This document shows, one piece after another, positions 16,605-25,493 of a stretch of 64,000 nucleotides of DNA (the stretch's first letter is position 1; each line of letters opens with the position of its first letter). Made by a program: the position numbers and the translations under genes. Source of the DNA: Caulobacter radicis (GTDB lineage Bacteria; Pseudomonadota; Alphaproteobacteria; Caulobacterales; Caulobacteraceae). The stretch lies in NCBI RefSeq assembly GCF_003094615.1, contig NZ_QDKO01000010.1, positions 227,431 through 291,430 on the forward strand, given 5' to 3'. Under the pieces are notes generated by a model. That model was not told where the DNA came from, made no database searches, and saw nothing but the letters and a program-made list of their open reading frames with translations.

Positions 16605-17435
16605 TCAGTCGAAGCCGATCGACAGCGAGGTCTCCCGCCAGGCCTCGATGTCGGCCTTCAGGCCGTCGGCGGCGTAGGCGGCGTATTTCAGGGCGTCTTC
16701 GCCGAGCAGCAGGTGCAGGGGCGGCTCGGGCGCATCGACGATGGCCAGCACCGCGAGCGCCGCCTTCTTCGGATCGCCGGGCTCGGAACCGGCGTGGTCG
16801 GCCATGATCCGCTCGGCGTCGCGAGCCAGGCCGTCATAGTCGGCCAGCTTGCTCGCCACGATGGTCTTGGAGCCCTTGGCGAAGCTGGTGCGCAGGCCCC
16901 CGGGGGCGACGTTGACGACCTTGATCCCCAGCTCGGCGACCTCGGCCGCCAGGGTCTGGGTCAGGCCTTCCAGCGCCCACTTGCTGGCGCAGTAGACGCC
17001 GGTGCCGGCCCAGACCGCCAGGCCCGAGACCGAGGTGATGTTGACGATCCGGCCCGCACGCCGGGCCCGCATGGCCGGCAGCACGGCCTTGAGCATGCTG
17101 AGGGGCCCGAAGACGTTGGTTTCGAACTGGGCGCGGACCTCGTTGAGCGAGGCTTCCTCGACCGCGCCCACCAGGCCGTAGCCGGCGTTGTTGACCAGCA
17201 CGTCGATGGCGCCGGTCAGGGCTTCGGCGGTCTTCACGGCCTCTGCGACGGCGACCGGGTCGGCGACGTCCATGACCAGGCCATGAGCGCGGCCCGGCGC
17301 CAGGGCCTCGAAGGCGGCGACGTCGGCGGCCTTGCGCACCGTGCCGGCGACGACGTCGCCCCGCGCCAAGGCGGCCGCGGCGATCTCGCGCCCGAGCCCG
17401 CCGGACACGCCGGTGATCAGCCAAGTCTGGGTCAT
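16605..17435 (-). CDS. Short-chain dehydrogenase/reductase
   Basis: The 276-aa classical SDR carries TGVSGGLGREI for cofactor binding, VNNAGYGLVGAVEE, the catalytic Ser in ITSVSG, and YCASKWALEG. The VNVAPGGLRTSF segment and the long C-terminus match the family often annotated as oxidoreductases acting on aldehydes or steroids; the substrate is not known. It is flanked by repeats on both sides, so it is probably monocistronic. Confidence 0.87.
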   Translation of the reverse strand: MTQTWLITGVSGGLGREIAAAALARGDVVAGTVRKAADVAAFEALAPGRAHGLVMDVADPVAVAEAVKTAEALTGAIDVLVNNAGYGLVGAVEEASLNEVRAQFETNVFGPLSMLKAVLPAMRARRAGRIVNITSVSGLAVWAGTGVYCASKWALEGLTQTLAAEVAELGIKVVNVAPGGLRTSFAKGSKTIVASKLADYDGLARDAERIMADHAGSEPGDPKKAALAVLAIVDAPEPPLHLLLGEDALKYAAYAADGLKADIEAWRETSLSIGFD

Positions 17436-17455
17436 GGGGAAGTCCGATCAAGAGG

Positions 17456-17590
17456 ATCCTCCCCCTGTGGGGGAGGTGGCCCAGAGGGCCGGAGGGGGGA
17501 CGTTATCAACTGACTAGGCGTCGGCCGTCTCAGCAGAAACTTCCCCCTCAGTCGCTCCGCGACAGCTCCCCCTTCAGGGGGAGCATCTTG
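17456..17590. repeat. GC-rich palindromic intergenic repeat, copy 2
   Basis: This copy has the same modules as copy 1: CCTCCCCCTGTGGGGGAGG, then GTGGCCCAGAGGGCCGGAGGGGG. After about 45 bp comes CCCCCTCAGTCGCTCCGCGACAGCTCCCCC and a closing AGGGGGAG. It fills the gap between the SDR and the TauD-type gene. Confidence 0.85.
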
Positions 17591-17595
17591 AAACT

Positions 17596-18456
17596 CTAAA
17601 ACGGCTTGTCGCCCTTCACCCACAGGCGGTGCATCGTCCGGAAGTATTTCTTGTCGTCGTACAGCGTTCCCGTGTGCAAGGTGCAGCGGTTGTCCCACAT
17701 CAGCAGGTCGCCGACGCGCCACTTGTGGGCGTGGACGAAGCGCTCCTGCGTCATGAACGCCACCAGCTCGTCCAGCAGGGCCAGGCCCTCCGGCCCGGGC
17801 TTGCCGATCACCTCGGTCACCGTGCCGGTCGAGGGCCACAGCGCCTTGCGGCCGTCGGCCGGGTGGGTGCGGATCAGCGGGTGCTCGACATCGGGATTGG
17901 CCGCCGCCATCTCGGGCGACAGGATCTGGGCCCCGAACTCGCGCGTGGCCATGAAGTGCTTGTAGCTGTGGTGCAGCCGCAGCGGCAGGAGCTCGGCCTG
18001 CCTGTCGGCGCTCAGCGCCTCCCAGGCCGCGCAGCCGTCGGCCAGCAGGGTGTCGGAGCCTTCCTCCGGGGCCTCCACGCAGTAGAGCATGGTCAGCATC
18101 ACCGGCTGCGGCTTGTAACTGTAGTCGGTATGCCAGCCGACGCCGTCGTTGTGGGCCCCGATCGGCTTTCCGTCGACGACGCGGTTGGAGAGGATGAAGA
18201 TCTTCGGATAGCCGGGCAGGGTGAAGCGGGTCTGGGTGTGGTCCTCCGGATCGCCGAACCGGCCGATGAAGGCCATCAGGTCGTCGGGGGTCATGGTCTG
18301 GTCGCGCACCAGCACCGCGCCGTGGGCGTGGAAGGCGGCCACCACGCCGTCGAGCTGCGCGTTCGACGCGGTCGGCAGGTCGATATCGAGGATCTCGGCG
18401 CCGAAGTCGTCCTTCAGGGGTCTCTTGGCCAGGGCGGGCAGGGCTTGCGCGAGCAT
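17596..18456 (-). CDS. TauD/TfdA-family Fe(II)/2-oxoglutarate dioxygenase
   Basis: The protein of about 286 aa shows the family order: DDFGAEILDIDLPTAS, HGAVLVRDQTMTPDDLMAFIGRFG, the metal-binding HxD in GWHTDYSY, and the distal His in NRCTLHTGTLYDD followed by an arginine (RTMHRLW). It should hydroxylate a small organic acid with 2-oxoglutarate as co-substrate. The start is uncertain: ATG 18456 fits the family N-terminus, while an upstream start at 18510 would add 18 residues. It is divergent from the Rieske oxygenase, so the two may share regulation. Confidence 0.82.
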   Translation of the reverse strand: MLAQALPALAKRPLKDDFGAEILDIDLPTASNAQLDGVVAAFHAHGAVLVRDQTMTPDDLMAFIGRFGDPEDHTQTRFTLPGYPKIFILSNRVVDGKPIGAHNDGVGWHTDYSYKPQPVMLTMLYCVEAPEEGSDTLLADGCAAWEALSADRQAELLPLRLHHSYKHFMATREFGAQILSPEMAAANPDVEHPLIRTHPADGRKALWPSTGTVTEVIGKPGPEGLALLDELVAFMTQERFVHAHKWRVGDLLMWDNRCTLHTGTLYDDKKYFRTMHRLWVKGDKPF

Positions 18457-18727
18457 GTCGGCGACCTTTGGTGACTGTCTGGCGTCGAGCCTAGGCGGTT
18501 GAAAAACCACGGTCTTGCCTCAGCGCGCACTGTCTCTTGCCCGCCTCTCGTGCGCGTACGGTCAAAAGCAAGGTCCTTGCGCAGCGCGTCGACAGCAGCG
18601 CCCGATCGGCGGGCGACCGTGCGGCGCGGGCCTGCCGCTGACCAAGTTTTCGTGCGCGCTGGAGCAAGACCGGGGCGTGTCGCGGCGCCAGCCTTGAGAG
18701 GTCTTCCCCTTCAGCGAGCGCCCGGCC

Positions 18728-19933
18728 GTGACCCTGTTCAGCGACGCCTTCTTCGACGGGCTGTCCAGCTCCACCCACGAGGTGGGCGCGGCCGAGACCC
18801 TGCCGCCGGCCTGCTACACCGACGCGGCCTTCTACGATTTCGAGAAGGCCGCCCTGTTCGACCGCGAATGGCTGTGCGTGGGCCGGGTGGACCAGGTGCG
18901 GGAGCCCGGCGACTTCTTCACCACCGAGATCGTCGGCGAGCCGATCCTCGTCACCCGCAACCGGGCCGGCGAGATCAAGGCGATGTCGTCGGTCTGCCAG
19001 CACCGCGCCATGCTGGTGGCCGAGGGCAAGGGCAACGCCCGCGGCTTCGTCTGCCCCTATCACCACTGGGTCTATTCGCTGAACGGCGACCTGGTGAACG
19101 CCCCGGCCATGGACCGCACCTGCGGCTTCGACAAGAAGAAGGTCAGCCTGCCGGCCTTCAAGGTCGAGATCTGGCTGGGCTTTATCTTCGTCAATTTCGA
19201 TGCGGACGCAGAACCCTTGGCCCCGCGCTTGGCGGCCGTCGAGAGCGCCATCGCCAATTTCGACCTCGAGACCGCCGAAGCGCTCGAACCCATGACCGGC
19301 CAGTTCGCCTGGAACTGGAAGGTGATGTTCGAGAACAACAACGACGGCTACCATGCCAGCAAGCTGCATCGCGGCGTGCTGCACGACTTCATTCCCAGCG
19401 AGCTGGCCAGCTTTCCCGAGGCCGAGCCCGGCGATGCGGGCTTCCTGCGCTACAACGGCACCCTGCACCCGGACGCGAGTTTCAACCCGACCCAGAAGGC
19501 GGTGCTGCCGATCTTCCCCAAGCTGTCGGACGAGGACCGGGGCCGGGCGACCTTCGCCAACATCCCGCCGACCCTGTCGCTGGTGATGACCAGCGACATG
19601 GTCATCTACCTGATCCTGCGGCCCACGGGCCCGGAGACCATGGCCCAGGACACCGGCATCCTGGTCGCCCCCGGCGCGCGGGACTCCTACGGCTTCAAGG
19701 AGCGGCTGGAGATGATCATGACCTCGGCGGGCCAGATCATCGCCCAGGACATGCATGTCGACGAGCTGGTCCAGAAGGGCCTGCGCTCGCGCTTCGCCAT
19801 CCGCGGCCGCTACTCCTGGCAGGAGGGGGCGCAGGTGCAGTTCAACCGCTGGCTCGCCCCGCGCTACCAGGCCCAGTGGGACCGGATGAAGGGCGCGCCC
19901 GCCGCGGCCTCCACCCCGGTGGAGGCCGCCTGA
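18728..19933 (+). CDS. Rieske-type aromatic-ring-hydroxylating dioxygenase, alpha subunit
   Basis: The 401-aa protein has a Rieske [2Fe-2S] centre with CQH and CPYHHW ligands (about residues 90-115). The mononuclear iron site is in ENNNDGYHASKLH (two His), with the acidic ligand further on. It should oxygenate an aromatic or quaternary-amine compound and needs an electron-transfer reductase, which is not encoded nearby. GTG 18728 starts the gene. It leads a run of four closely spaced genes ending with the AraC regulator. Confidence 0.87.
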   Translation: MTLFSDAFFDGLSSSTHEVGAAETLPPACYTDAAFYDFEKAALFDREWLCVGRVDQVREPGDFFTTEIVGEPILVTRNRAGEIKAMSSVCQHRAMLVAEGKGNARGFVCPYHHWVYSLNGDLVNAPAMDRTCGFDKKKVSLPAFKVEIWLGFIFVNFDADAEPLAPRLAAVESAIANFDLETAEALEPMTGQFAWNWKVMFENNNDGYHASKLHRGVLHDFIPSELASFPEAEPGDAGFLRYNGTLHPDASFNPTQKAVLPIFPKLSDEDRGRATFANIPPTLSLVMTSDMVIYLILRPTGPETMAQDTGILVAPGARDSYGFKERLEMIMTSAGQIIAQDMHVDELVQKGLRSRFAIRGRYSWQEGAQVQFNRWLAPRYQAQWDRMKGAPAAASTPVEAA

Positions 19934-19934
19934 G

Positions 19935-20741
19935 ATGACCTCGCGCCTTCCCGTCGTCTTCTTCGGTCACGGCAGCCCGATGATCGCGCTGGAGACCAAC
20001 GACACCACCAAGACCTGGCGAGCCATGGCCGAGGGCATCGAGGCCGCCCACGGCAAGCCCAAGGCCATTCTCTGCGTCTCGGCCCACTGGATCACCAAGG
20101 GCGTCGGGGTGACGGCCATGACCAGCCCCCGCACCATCCACGACTTCGGCGCCTCGTTCCCGCGCGCCCTGTTCGAGGTGCAGTATCCCGCGCCGGGCTC
20201 GCCGGAACTGGCGGCGCGGGTGCGCGACCTGCTGTCGCCCGAGATCCCGGTGGTGCTGGACGAGCGCCAGTGGGGCCTGGATCACGGAACCTGGTCGGTG
20301 CTGTGCAAGGCCTGGCCCGACGCCGACGTGCCGGTGATCCAACTGTCGATGGATGGCGCCAAGCCTCCCGCCTGGCACTACGAGATGGGCCAGCGCCTGG
20401 CGCCGCTGCGGGATGAAGGCGTGCTGATCGTCGGCACCGGCAACATCGTCCACAACCTGCCGGCCATGGACTGGGGCGACCGGCACTGCGCGCCCTACGA
20501 CTGGTCGCAGCGCTTCAACGAGGCGATCAAGGCGGCCATCGTCGACGACCAGCCGCTGGCCGCCGTCGAGTTCGAGAAGCTGGGCGAGGACGCCCGCCGG
20601 TCCGTGCCGACGCCCGACCACTACTGGCCGCTGCTCTACGTGCTGGGCGCGCGCCTGCCCGGCGACGTCGCCCGCTTTTCCCCCGACCACATCGAGCACG
20701 GCTCGCTGAGCATGACCAGCGTGACGCTGGCTGCCGCTTGA
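19935..20741 (+). CDS. LigB/DODA-family extradiol ring-cleavage dioxygenase
   Basis: The 268-aa protein matches the DODA/YgiD family: VFFGHGSPM, CVSAHWITKGVGVT, GLDHGTWSVL and GTGNIVHNL provide the metal-ligand histidines of class III extradiol enzymes. It should open a catechol-type ring. It begins one base after the Rieske stop codon, which supports a joint pathway of ring hydroxylation followed by ring cleavage. Confidence 0.87.
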   Translation: MTSRLPVVFFGHGSPMIALETNDTTKTWRAMAEGIEAAHGKPKAILCVSAHWITKGVGVTAMTSPRTIHDFGASFPRALFEVQYPAPGSPELAARVRDLLSPEIPVVLDERQWGLDHGTWSVLCKAWPDADVPVIQLSMDGAKPPAWHYEMGQRLAPLRDEGVLIVGTGNIVHNLPAMDWGDRHCAPYDWSQRFNEAIKAAIVDDQPLAAVEFEKLGEDARRSVPTPDHYWPLLYVLGARLPGDVARFSPDHIEHGSLSMTSVTLAAA

Positions 20742-20755
20742 GAGGACACTTTCCC

Positions 20756-21829
20756 ATGCCCTTCATCTGCGAACCCGGCCAGGTCCGTCCCGACGTCGCG
20801 CCCGGCGCCCTCCACCATCTGAGGGCCACGCCCGAGACCATCCACTGGGGCTACTTCGATCCGTCGATCAAGCCGGCCCTGCGCATCAAGAGCGGCGACC
20901 TGATCCAGGCCGAAGCCATCACCCACCACGCCGGCGACGCCCCCGAGCTGATGATGGACGAGGCGGTGACGCGGATCTTCACCGAGGTCCCCGAGGACGA
21001 CCGCAATCCCGGCGTCCACATCATGACCGGCCCGATCCATGTGGAGGACGCCAAGCCCGGCGACGTGCTGGAGGTGCGTTACCTGCGCATGGTTCCGCGC
21101 AACCGCTACGGCTCCAACCTCGCGGCCAACTGGGGCTATCTCTACAAGGAGTTCGGCGAGAAGGAGCGGGTGACGATCTACGAGCTGGACGCCGACTTCA
21201 ACACCGCCAGCGCCCTCTATGCCTACGACTTCCCGGGCAAGTACCTGACGCCCGGCACGATCACCAACTGCCCCGAATGCGACCGCCAGAGCGCATTGCC
21301 GGGCGTGCGAATCCCGGCCCGCCCGCACCTGGGCACGGCGGGCGTCGCACCGGCCGTCGACGGTCGCGTCAGCACCATCCCGCCCGGCCTGCACGGCGGC
21401 AATATCGACAACTGGCGCATCGGGGCGGGGGCGACGATGTATTATCCCGTGCAGGTGGAGGGCGGCCTGTTCTCCATCGGAGATCCCCATGTCAGCCAGG
21501 GCGATGGCGAACTTTCAGGCACCGCGATCGAAAGTTCGCTCAACGTCCTGATGCAGATCGTCCTTCGCAAGGATTTCGAGACCCCCGGGCCTTTGCTGGA
21601 GACCCCCAAGTGGTGGATCGTCCACGGGTTCGACGAGGACCTCAACGTGGCCATGAAGCAAGCCTCCCTCAACATGCTGAGCCTGCTGTCCGATCACGTG
21701 GGGCTGAGCAAGAACGACGCCTATTCGCTGATGAGCGTGGCCTCCGACTTCGGGGTGACCCAGGTGGTCGACGGCAAGCAGGGCTGCCACGTGCGCATCC
21801 CGCGCGACATATTCCCGAAGAGAACCTGA
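20756..21829 (+). CDS. Acetamidase/formamidase-family amidase
   Basis: The 357-aa protein fits the FmdA/AmdA family: HIMTGPIHVEDAKPGDVLEVR, LGTAGVAP, GGNIDNWRIGAGATMYYPVQVEGGLFSIGDPHVSQGDGE and a C-terminal DFGVTQVVDG segment. Family members hydrolyse short amides to ammonia and a carboxylate. ATG 20756 is preceded by GAGAGGACAC. It is the third gene of the Rieske/DODA run, so the degraded compound may contain an amide. Confidence 0.87.
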   Translation: MPFICEPGQVRPDVAPGALHHLRATPETIHWGYFDPSIKPALRIKSGDLIQAEAITHHAGDAPELMMDEAVTRIFTEVPEDDRNPGVHIMTGPIHVEDAKPGDVLEVRYLRMVPRNRYGSNLAANWGYLYKEFGEKERVTIYELDADFNTASALYAYDFPGKYLTPGTITNCPECDRQSALPGVRIPARPHLGTAGVAPAVDGRVSTIPPGLHGGNIDNWRIGAGATMYYPVQVEGGLFSIGDPHVSQGDGELSGTAIESSLNVLMQIVLRKDFETPGPLLETPKWWIVHGFDEDLNVAMKQASLNMLSLLSDHVGLSKNDAYSLMSVASDFGVTQVVDGKQGCHVRIPRDIFPKRT

Positions 21830-21833
21830 GGTC

Positions 21834-22799
21834 TTGCGCGCCTGGTCGTTCAGCACCGACAGCTATCCTCGCGCCGAGCGTTCGGACGCCTGGCGCGAGG
21901 CCATGTCGCGCCTGGGCCTGCCGGTCGAGGGGCTGTCGGAGCTGGAGCCGGCCTCGACCTCGGTGGTCTGCCTGACGAGCCCCCTGGGCATCGAGTTCGC
22001 CCTGGTCAACGCCGGGGCCCAGACCATCTCGGGCCGCCTGACCAACCAGCCGGCGGCGGTGTGGATGGCCGTGCTGCTCGACGGCCAGGCGGCGGTGGTC
22101 AGCGACGACCTGGCCGAGGACCTGACGGTGGGCGACATCGCCTTTGGTCCTACCGGCCAGGCGGCGGCCCTGCGCCTTGCCACCCGCTGCCGGCTGATGT
22201 TCGTCCGCGCCCCGCGCGTGGCCCTGAACCATCGCCTGGTTGCGCCGCGCGCCCTGCGGGTGGGCAGGCTGCGCGGCGAGGGCGGGGTCAAGCACATCCT
22301 GTCGGGCCTGCTGCGCTCGACGGCCGACTCGCTGGAGGACCTGACCGTCGACCAGCTGCGGCCCGTCGAGCTGGCTCTGGCCGAGTTCCTGGGCCTGTGC
22401 CTGCTGGAAGCTGGCGAGGAGCGCGGCGCGGCCTGGCCCACCGACGCCCGCAGCGCCCATTTGCAGCGCCTGCGCCAGACGATCGAGACCCTGCTGCCCG
22501 ATCCGAACCTGACCATCCGCCGGGTGGCCGACGAGGAGGGCGTCTCGCCGCGCTATGTGCAGAAGCTGTTCGAGGGCGTGGAGGAGACCTTCAGCCACTA
22601 CCTGCGCACCCGCCGGCTGGAGCGCTGCCGCAACGACCTGGCCAGCCCACAGTTCGCGCGGCTGTCGATCTCGGAGATCTGCTTTCGCTGGGGCTTCAAC
22701 GGCAGCGCCCATTTCAGCCGCGCCTTCCGCGACCAGTACGGCTGCTCGCCGCGCGACTTCAGGCGCAGCGTGCGGGATGAGGAGCGCGTGGCGGCTTAA
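21834..22799 (+). CDS. AraC-family transcriptional regulator
   Basis: The 321-aa protein has an N-terminal AraC-binding-like domain. Its C-terminal double helix-turn-helix is recognisable as RRVADEEGVSPRYVQKLFEGVEETFSHYLR and ISEICFRWGFNGSAHFSRAFRDQYGCSPRDFRR. The TTG start at 21834 comes 4 bp after the amidase stop, so it is the last gene of the catabolic run and probably its activator. Confidence 0.87.
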   Translation: MRAWSFSTDSYPRAERSDAWREAMSRLGLPVEGLSELEPASTSVVCLTSPLGIEFALVNAGAQTISGRLTNQPAAVWMAVLLDGQAAVVSDDLAEDLTVGDIAFGPTGQAAALRLATRCRLMFVRAPRVALNHRLVAPRALRVGRLRGEGGVKHILSGLLRSTADSLEDLTVDQLRPVELALAEFLGLCLLEAGEERGAAWPTDARSAHLQRLRQTIETLLPDPNLTIRRVADEEGVSPRYVQKLFEGVEETFSHYLRTRRLERCRNDLASPQFARLSISEICFRWGFNGSAHFSRAFRDQYGCSPRDFRRSVRDEERVAA

Positions 22800-22812
22800 C
22801 CCCCACCTCTCA

Positions 22813-22864
22813 CCCTCTTCTCCCGTCATTCCCGCCCTTGTGGCGGGATGACGGGAGAAGAGGG
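22813..22864. repeat. Long hairpin after the AraC gene
   Basis: A 23-bp stem with a single bulged T and a 5-nt loop (CTTGT) spans this segment; its inner part is TCATTCCCGCC / GGCGGGATGA. It could act as a bidirectional stem-loop or transcript stabiliser. It lacks a T tract, so it is not a classical terminator. Confidence 0.75.
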
Positions 22865-22931
22865 ATGGGCGTTGCCAGCATCCCCAACCGCCCCTAGCGT
22901 CCCACGCACAACAAGGGGGAGGGACGCACCG

Positions 22932-23708
22932 ATGAAGACGCTGCTGGCGATCGTCATGAGCCTGGCGTGCGGAGTCTCCGCCGCCTACGCGACCCAGTGG
23001 CCGAACGGGGCCAAGGCGGCCGTGGCCCTGACCTATGACGACGCCCTGGCCTCGCAGCTCGACAACGCGATCCCGGCGCTCGACGCGGCGGGCTTCAAGG
23101 GCAGCTTCTTCCTGTCGGGTGTGAAGGCGGCCGACATTCCGCGCTGGCGGGCCGCCGCCGCGCAGGGCCATGAACTGGCCAACCACACGATCTTCCACGC
23201 CTGTCCGGCGGCCAACTTCCCGGCCGATCCGCGCTACGTGGCCGAGGCCTACACGCCCGCCAGCCTGCTCAAGGAGATCGAGCAGCAGAACGTCCTGCTG
23301 ACCGCCATCGACGGCAAGGCCCGCCACGGCTTCGCCACCCCCTGCGGGGCCAGCAAGGCCGGCGGCGTCGACTATCTGGAGGCGCTGCGGGCCTCGAACC
23401 TGGTCACCTATGCGCGCGGGGTGGTGACGACGCCGGAGGATCTGGCCGGCCGCCGGATCGATCCGATGCACGCACCCTCGCGCGGCTTTCCCGAAGGCGT
23501 CACCGGCGCCCAGCTGATCGACTTCGCCAAGAGCGCCTCGGCCGGCGGCGGCGTGGCGGTGTTCCTGTTCCACGGCGTGGGCGGCGACTACCTCCAGGTC
23601 TCCAATCCGGCGCACCAGGAGCTTCTGGCCTGGCTGAAGGCCAATCCGAAAGAGGTCTGGGTCGCGCCGCTGCAAGAGGTGATGGACTGGGCCGCGGCGC
23701 ATCCGTGA
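22932..23708 (+). CDS. Secreted polysaccharide deacetylase (NodB-fold)
   Basis: The 258-aa protein starts with a signal peptide (MKTLLAIVMSLACGVSAAYA). The NodB motif TYDDA gives the catalytic and metal Asp, and HELANHTIFH gives the metal His pair. FLFHGVGGDY near the C-terminus is the last conserved motif. It probably removes acetyl groups from an extracellular or cell-wall sugar polymer. Confidence 0.85.
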   Translation: MKTLLAIVMSLACGVSAAYATQWPNGAKAAVALTYDDALASQLDNAIPALDAAGFKGSFFLSGVKAADIPRWRAAAAQGHELANHTIFHACPAANFPADPRYVAEAYTPASLLKEIEQQNVLLTAIDGKARHGFATPCGASKAGGVDYLEALRASNLVTYARGVVTTPEDLAGRRIDPMHAPSRGFPEGVTGAQLIDFAKSASAGGGVAVFLFHGVGGDYLQVSNPAHQELLAWLKANPKEVWVAPLQEVMDWAAAHP

Positions 23709-23766
23709 GCCTCCTCTCGCCCCCAAAGCCCGTCCGGGATGACGATGAGGGAGCGTGTAGGGTGCT

Positions 23767-24921
23767 TTACCCGCACTTCGCCCGCGCCAGCCGTTCCACC
23801 GCCGCGTCCAGCACGTCATCCCCCTTGGCGAAGCACAGGCGCAGGACGCTGGTCACCGGATCCTGCGCGTAGAAGGCCGAGACCGGTATTGCCGCCACGC
23901 CGTGCTCGCGCACCGTCCGCAGGGCGAAGGCGCGGTCGGGCTGGTCGATCCCCGAGGCGGCCAGATCGATATTGAGGAAGTAGGTGCCGGCGCTGTCCAG
24001 CACCGAAAAGCCAGCCTGCCGCAGGCCCGTCGCCAGCCTGTCGCGCGAGCGTTGAAGGCCGGCGGGCATGGCCTCGAACCAGTCGCCCGGTTGGTCCAGC
24101 CCGAAGGCGACGGCTTCCTGCAGGTTGGGCGGGGTGGTGAAGGTCAGGAACTGGTGGGCGCCGGCCAGGGCCTTGGCGAGGGGAGGGGCGGCGCACAGGA
24201 AGCCGACCTTCCAGCCGGTCATGCCGAAAAGCTTGCCGGCCGAGCCGATCTTGACCGTCCGCTCGCGCATGCCGGGGAAGGTCATCAGGGACTTGTGGGC
24301 GCGGCCGTCGAAGACCACGGCCTCCCACACCTCGTCGCACACGGCGATGACGTCATGGCGCACGCAGAACTCGGCGAGCAGGGCCAGATCCTCGTCGGCC
24401 ATGACCACGCCGGCCGGATTGAGTGGGCTGTTGAGCACCACGAGCCTGGTCTTCTCGCTGAACGCCGCCTCCAGCATCGCCCGGTCGAACCGCCAGTGCG
24501 GCGGCGACAGGCGCACGAGGCGCGGGATCCCGCCTGCCCGCCGCACCATCGGCAGGTAGGCGTCGTACAGCGGCTGGAACAGCACCACCTCGTCGCCGGG
24601 CGAGATCAGCGACAGGAAGGCCGCGGCCAGGGCCTCGGTGGCGCCGGAGGTGACGATGATCTCGCGGTCTGGATCCAGGTCCAGGCCCTGGGTGCGGCCA
24701 TAGTGGGCGGCGACGGCCTGGCGCAGCTGCGGCAGGCCGCGCATCGGCGGGTACTGGTTGGAGCCCTCGATCAGCGCCTCGCCCGCCTTCCGCCGCAGGG
24801 CGATGGGGCCTTGGTCGTCGGGAAAGCCCTGGCCCAGGTTGATCGCCCCCAGCTCGCGGGCGAGGCCGCTCATCTCCTCGAACACGGTGACGGGCAGGTC
24901 GGCGAAGACGGGGTGGACCAT
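23767..24921 (-). CDS. PLP-dependent class I/II aminotransferase
   Basis: The 384-aa fold-type I aminotransferase has INLGQGFPDDQGP, LNSPLNPAGVV, VCDEVWEAVVFDG and the PLP lysine Lys230 in SAGKLFGMTGWKVGF. It resembles the methionine/kynurenine aminotransferase (YbdL/KAT) subgroup, but the substrate is not certain. ATG 24921 fits the conserved start MVHPVFADLPVTVFEEMS. Confidence 0.87.
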   Translation of the reverse strand: MVHPVFADLPVTVFEEMSGLARELGAINLGQGFPDDQGPIALRRKAGEALIEGSNQYPPMRGLPQLRQAVAAHYGRTQGLDLDPDREIIVTSGATEALAAAFLSLISPGDEVVLFQPLYDAYLPMVRRAGGIPRLVRLSPPHWRFDRAMLEAAFSEKTRLVVLNSPLNPAGVVMADEDLALLAEFCVRHDVIAVCDEVWEAVVFDGRAHKSLMTFPGMRERTVKIGSAGKLFGMTGWKVGFLCAAPPLAKALAGAHQFLTFTTPPNLQEAVAFGLDQPGDWFEAMPAGLQRSRDRLATGLRQAGFSVLDSAGTYFLNIDLAASGIDQPDRAFALRTVREHGVAAIPVSAFYAQDPVTSVLRLCFAKGDDVLDAAVERLARAKCG

Positions 24922-24991
24922 GGGAGACTCGTGATGTGGCCGGCGACCTTGGCGCGGCTCCGCCGAACCGCCAAGACTTTCCGCCGGGCCG

Positions 24992-25168
24992 GCCCCCTCA
25001 GTCGCTCCGCGACAGCTCCCCCAGGGGGGAGCATCTTGGCGCAATAGATCCTCCCCCTCTGGGGGAGGTGGCCCGGAGGGCCGGAGGGGGGCGTTTTCAG
25101 CTGCCGAACGGCTGGCCGACTTCCCCCACCGATCGCTCCGCGATCGCCTCCCCCACAGGGGGAGGTTC
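24992..25168. repeat. GC-rich palindromic intergenic repeats, copy 3 (two tandem units)
   Basis: Two units lie back to back: CCCCCTCAGTCGCTCCGCGACAGCTCCCCC with AGGGGGGAGCATCTTG, then CCTCCCCCTCTGGGGGAGG with GTGGCCCGGAGGGCCGGAGGGGG. They close with GATCGCTCCGCGATC and CACAGGGGGAGG. The modules are the same as at 15.86 and 17.46 kb. Confidence 0.85.
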
Positions 25169-25241
25169 CTGACAGCCCAAGCAACCTCTGCCGCATCCCG
25201 CGCATTTTCCTCACCGCCAAGGACTACAGGAGGACGACGGC

Positions 25242-25493
25242 ATGAACGGCGTGGGTTTCATCGGCGCGATCATCATCGGTATCTTCGCCGGATGGCTGGC
25301 CGAGAAGATCATGAAGCGCGACCACGGGCTGTTGACCAATCTGGTGGTCGGTCTGGTCGGTTCGCTGATCGGCGCCTTCCTGGCCAGCATGCTGGGCCTG
25401 GGCGCGACCGGCTGGATCGGCAGCCTGGTGGTCTCGACCGTGGGCGCGGTGGTGCTGCTGGCCCTGCTGGGCCTGTTCCGCCGACGCGCCTGA
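25242..25493 (+). CDS. GlsB/YeaQ/YmgE-family stress-response membrane protein
   Basis: The 83-aa protein has three hydrophobic helices and the family pattern [41 protein letters not shown], ending in FRRRA. These transglycosylase-associated-like proteins sit in the inner membrane and are often stress-induced. An AGGAGGAC box precedes the ATG. Its stop overlaps the start of the next gene (TGATG). Confidence 0.9.
   Translation: MNGVGFIGAIIIGIFAGWLAEKIMKRDHGLLTNLVVGLVGSLIGAFLASMLGLGATGWIGSLVVSTVGAVVLLALLGLFRRRA

Noticed and set aside
15857..25168. CRISPR array suggested by recurring palindromes
   Set aside because: The repeats are dispersed between different genes, are internally palindromic over more than 100 bp, and have no regular spacers or cas genes nearby.
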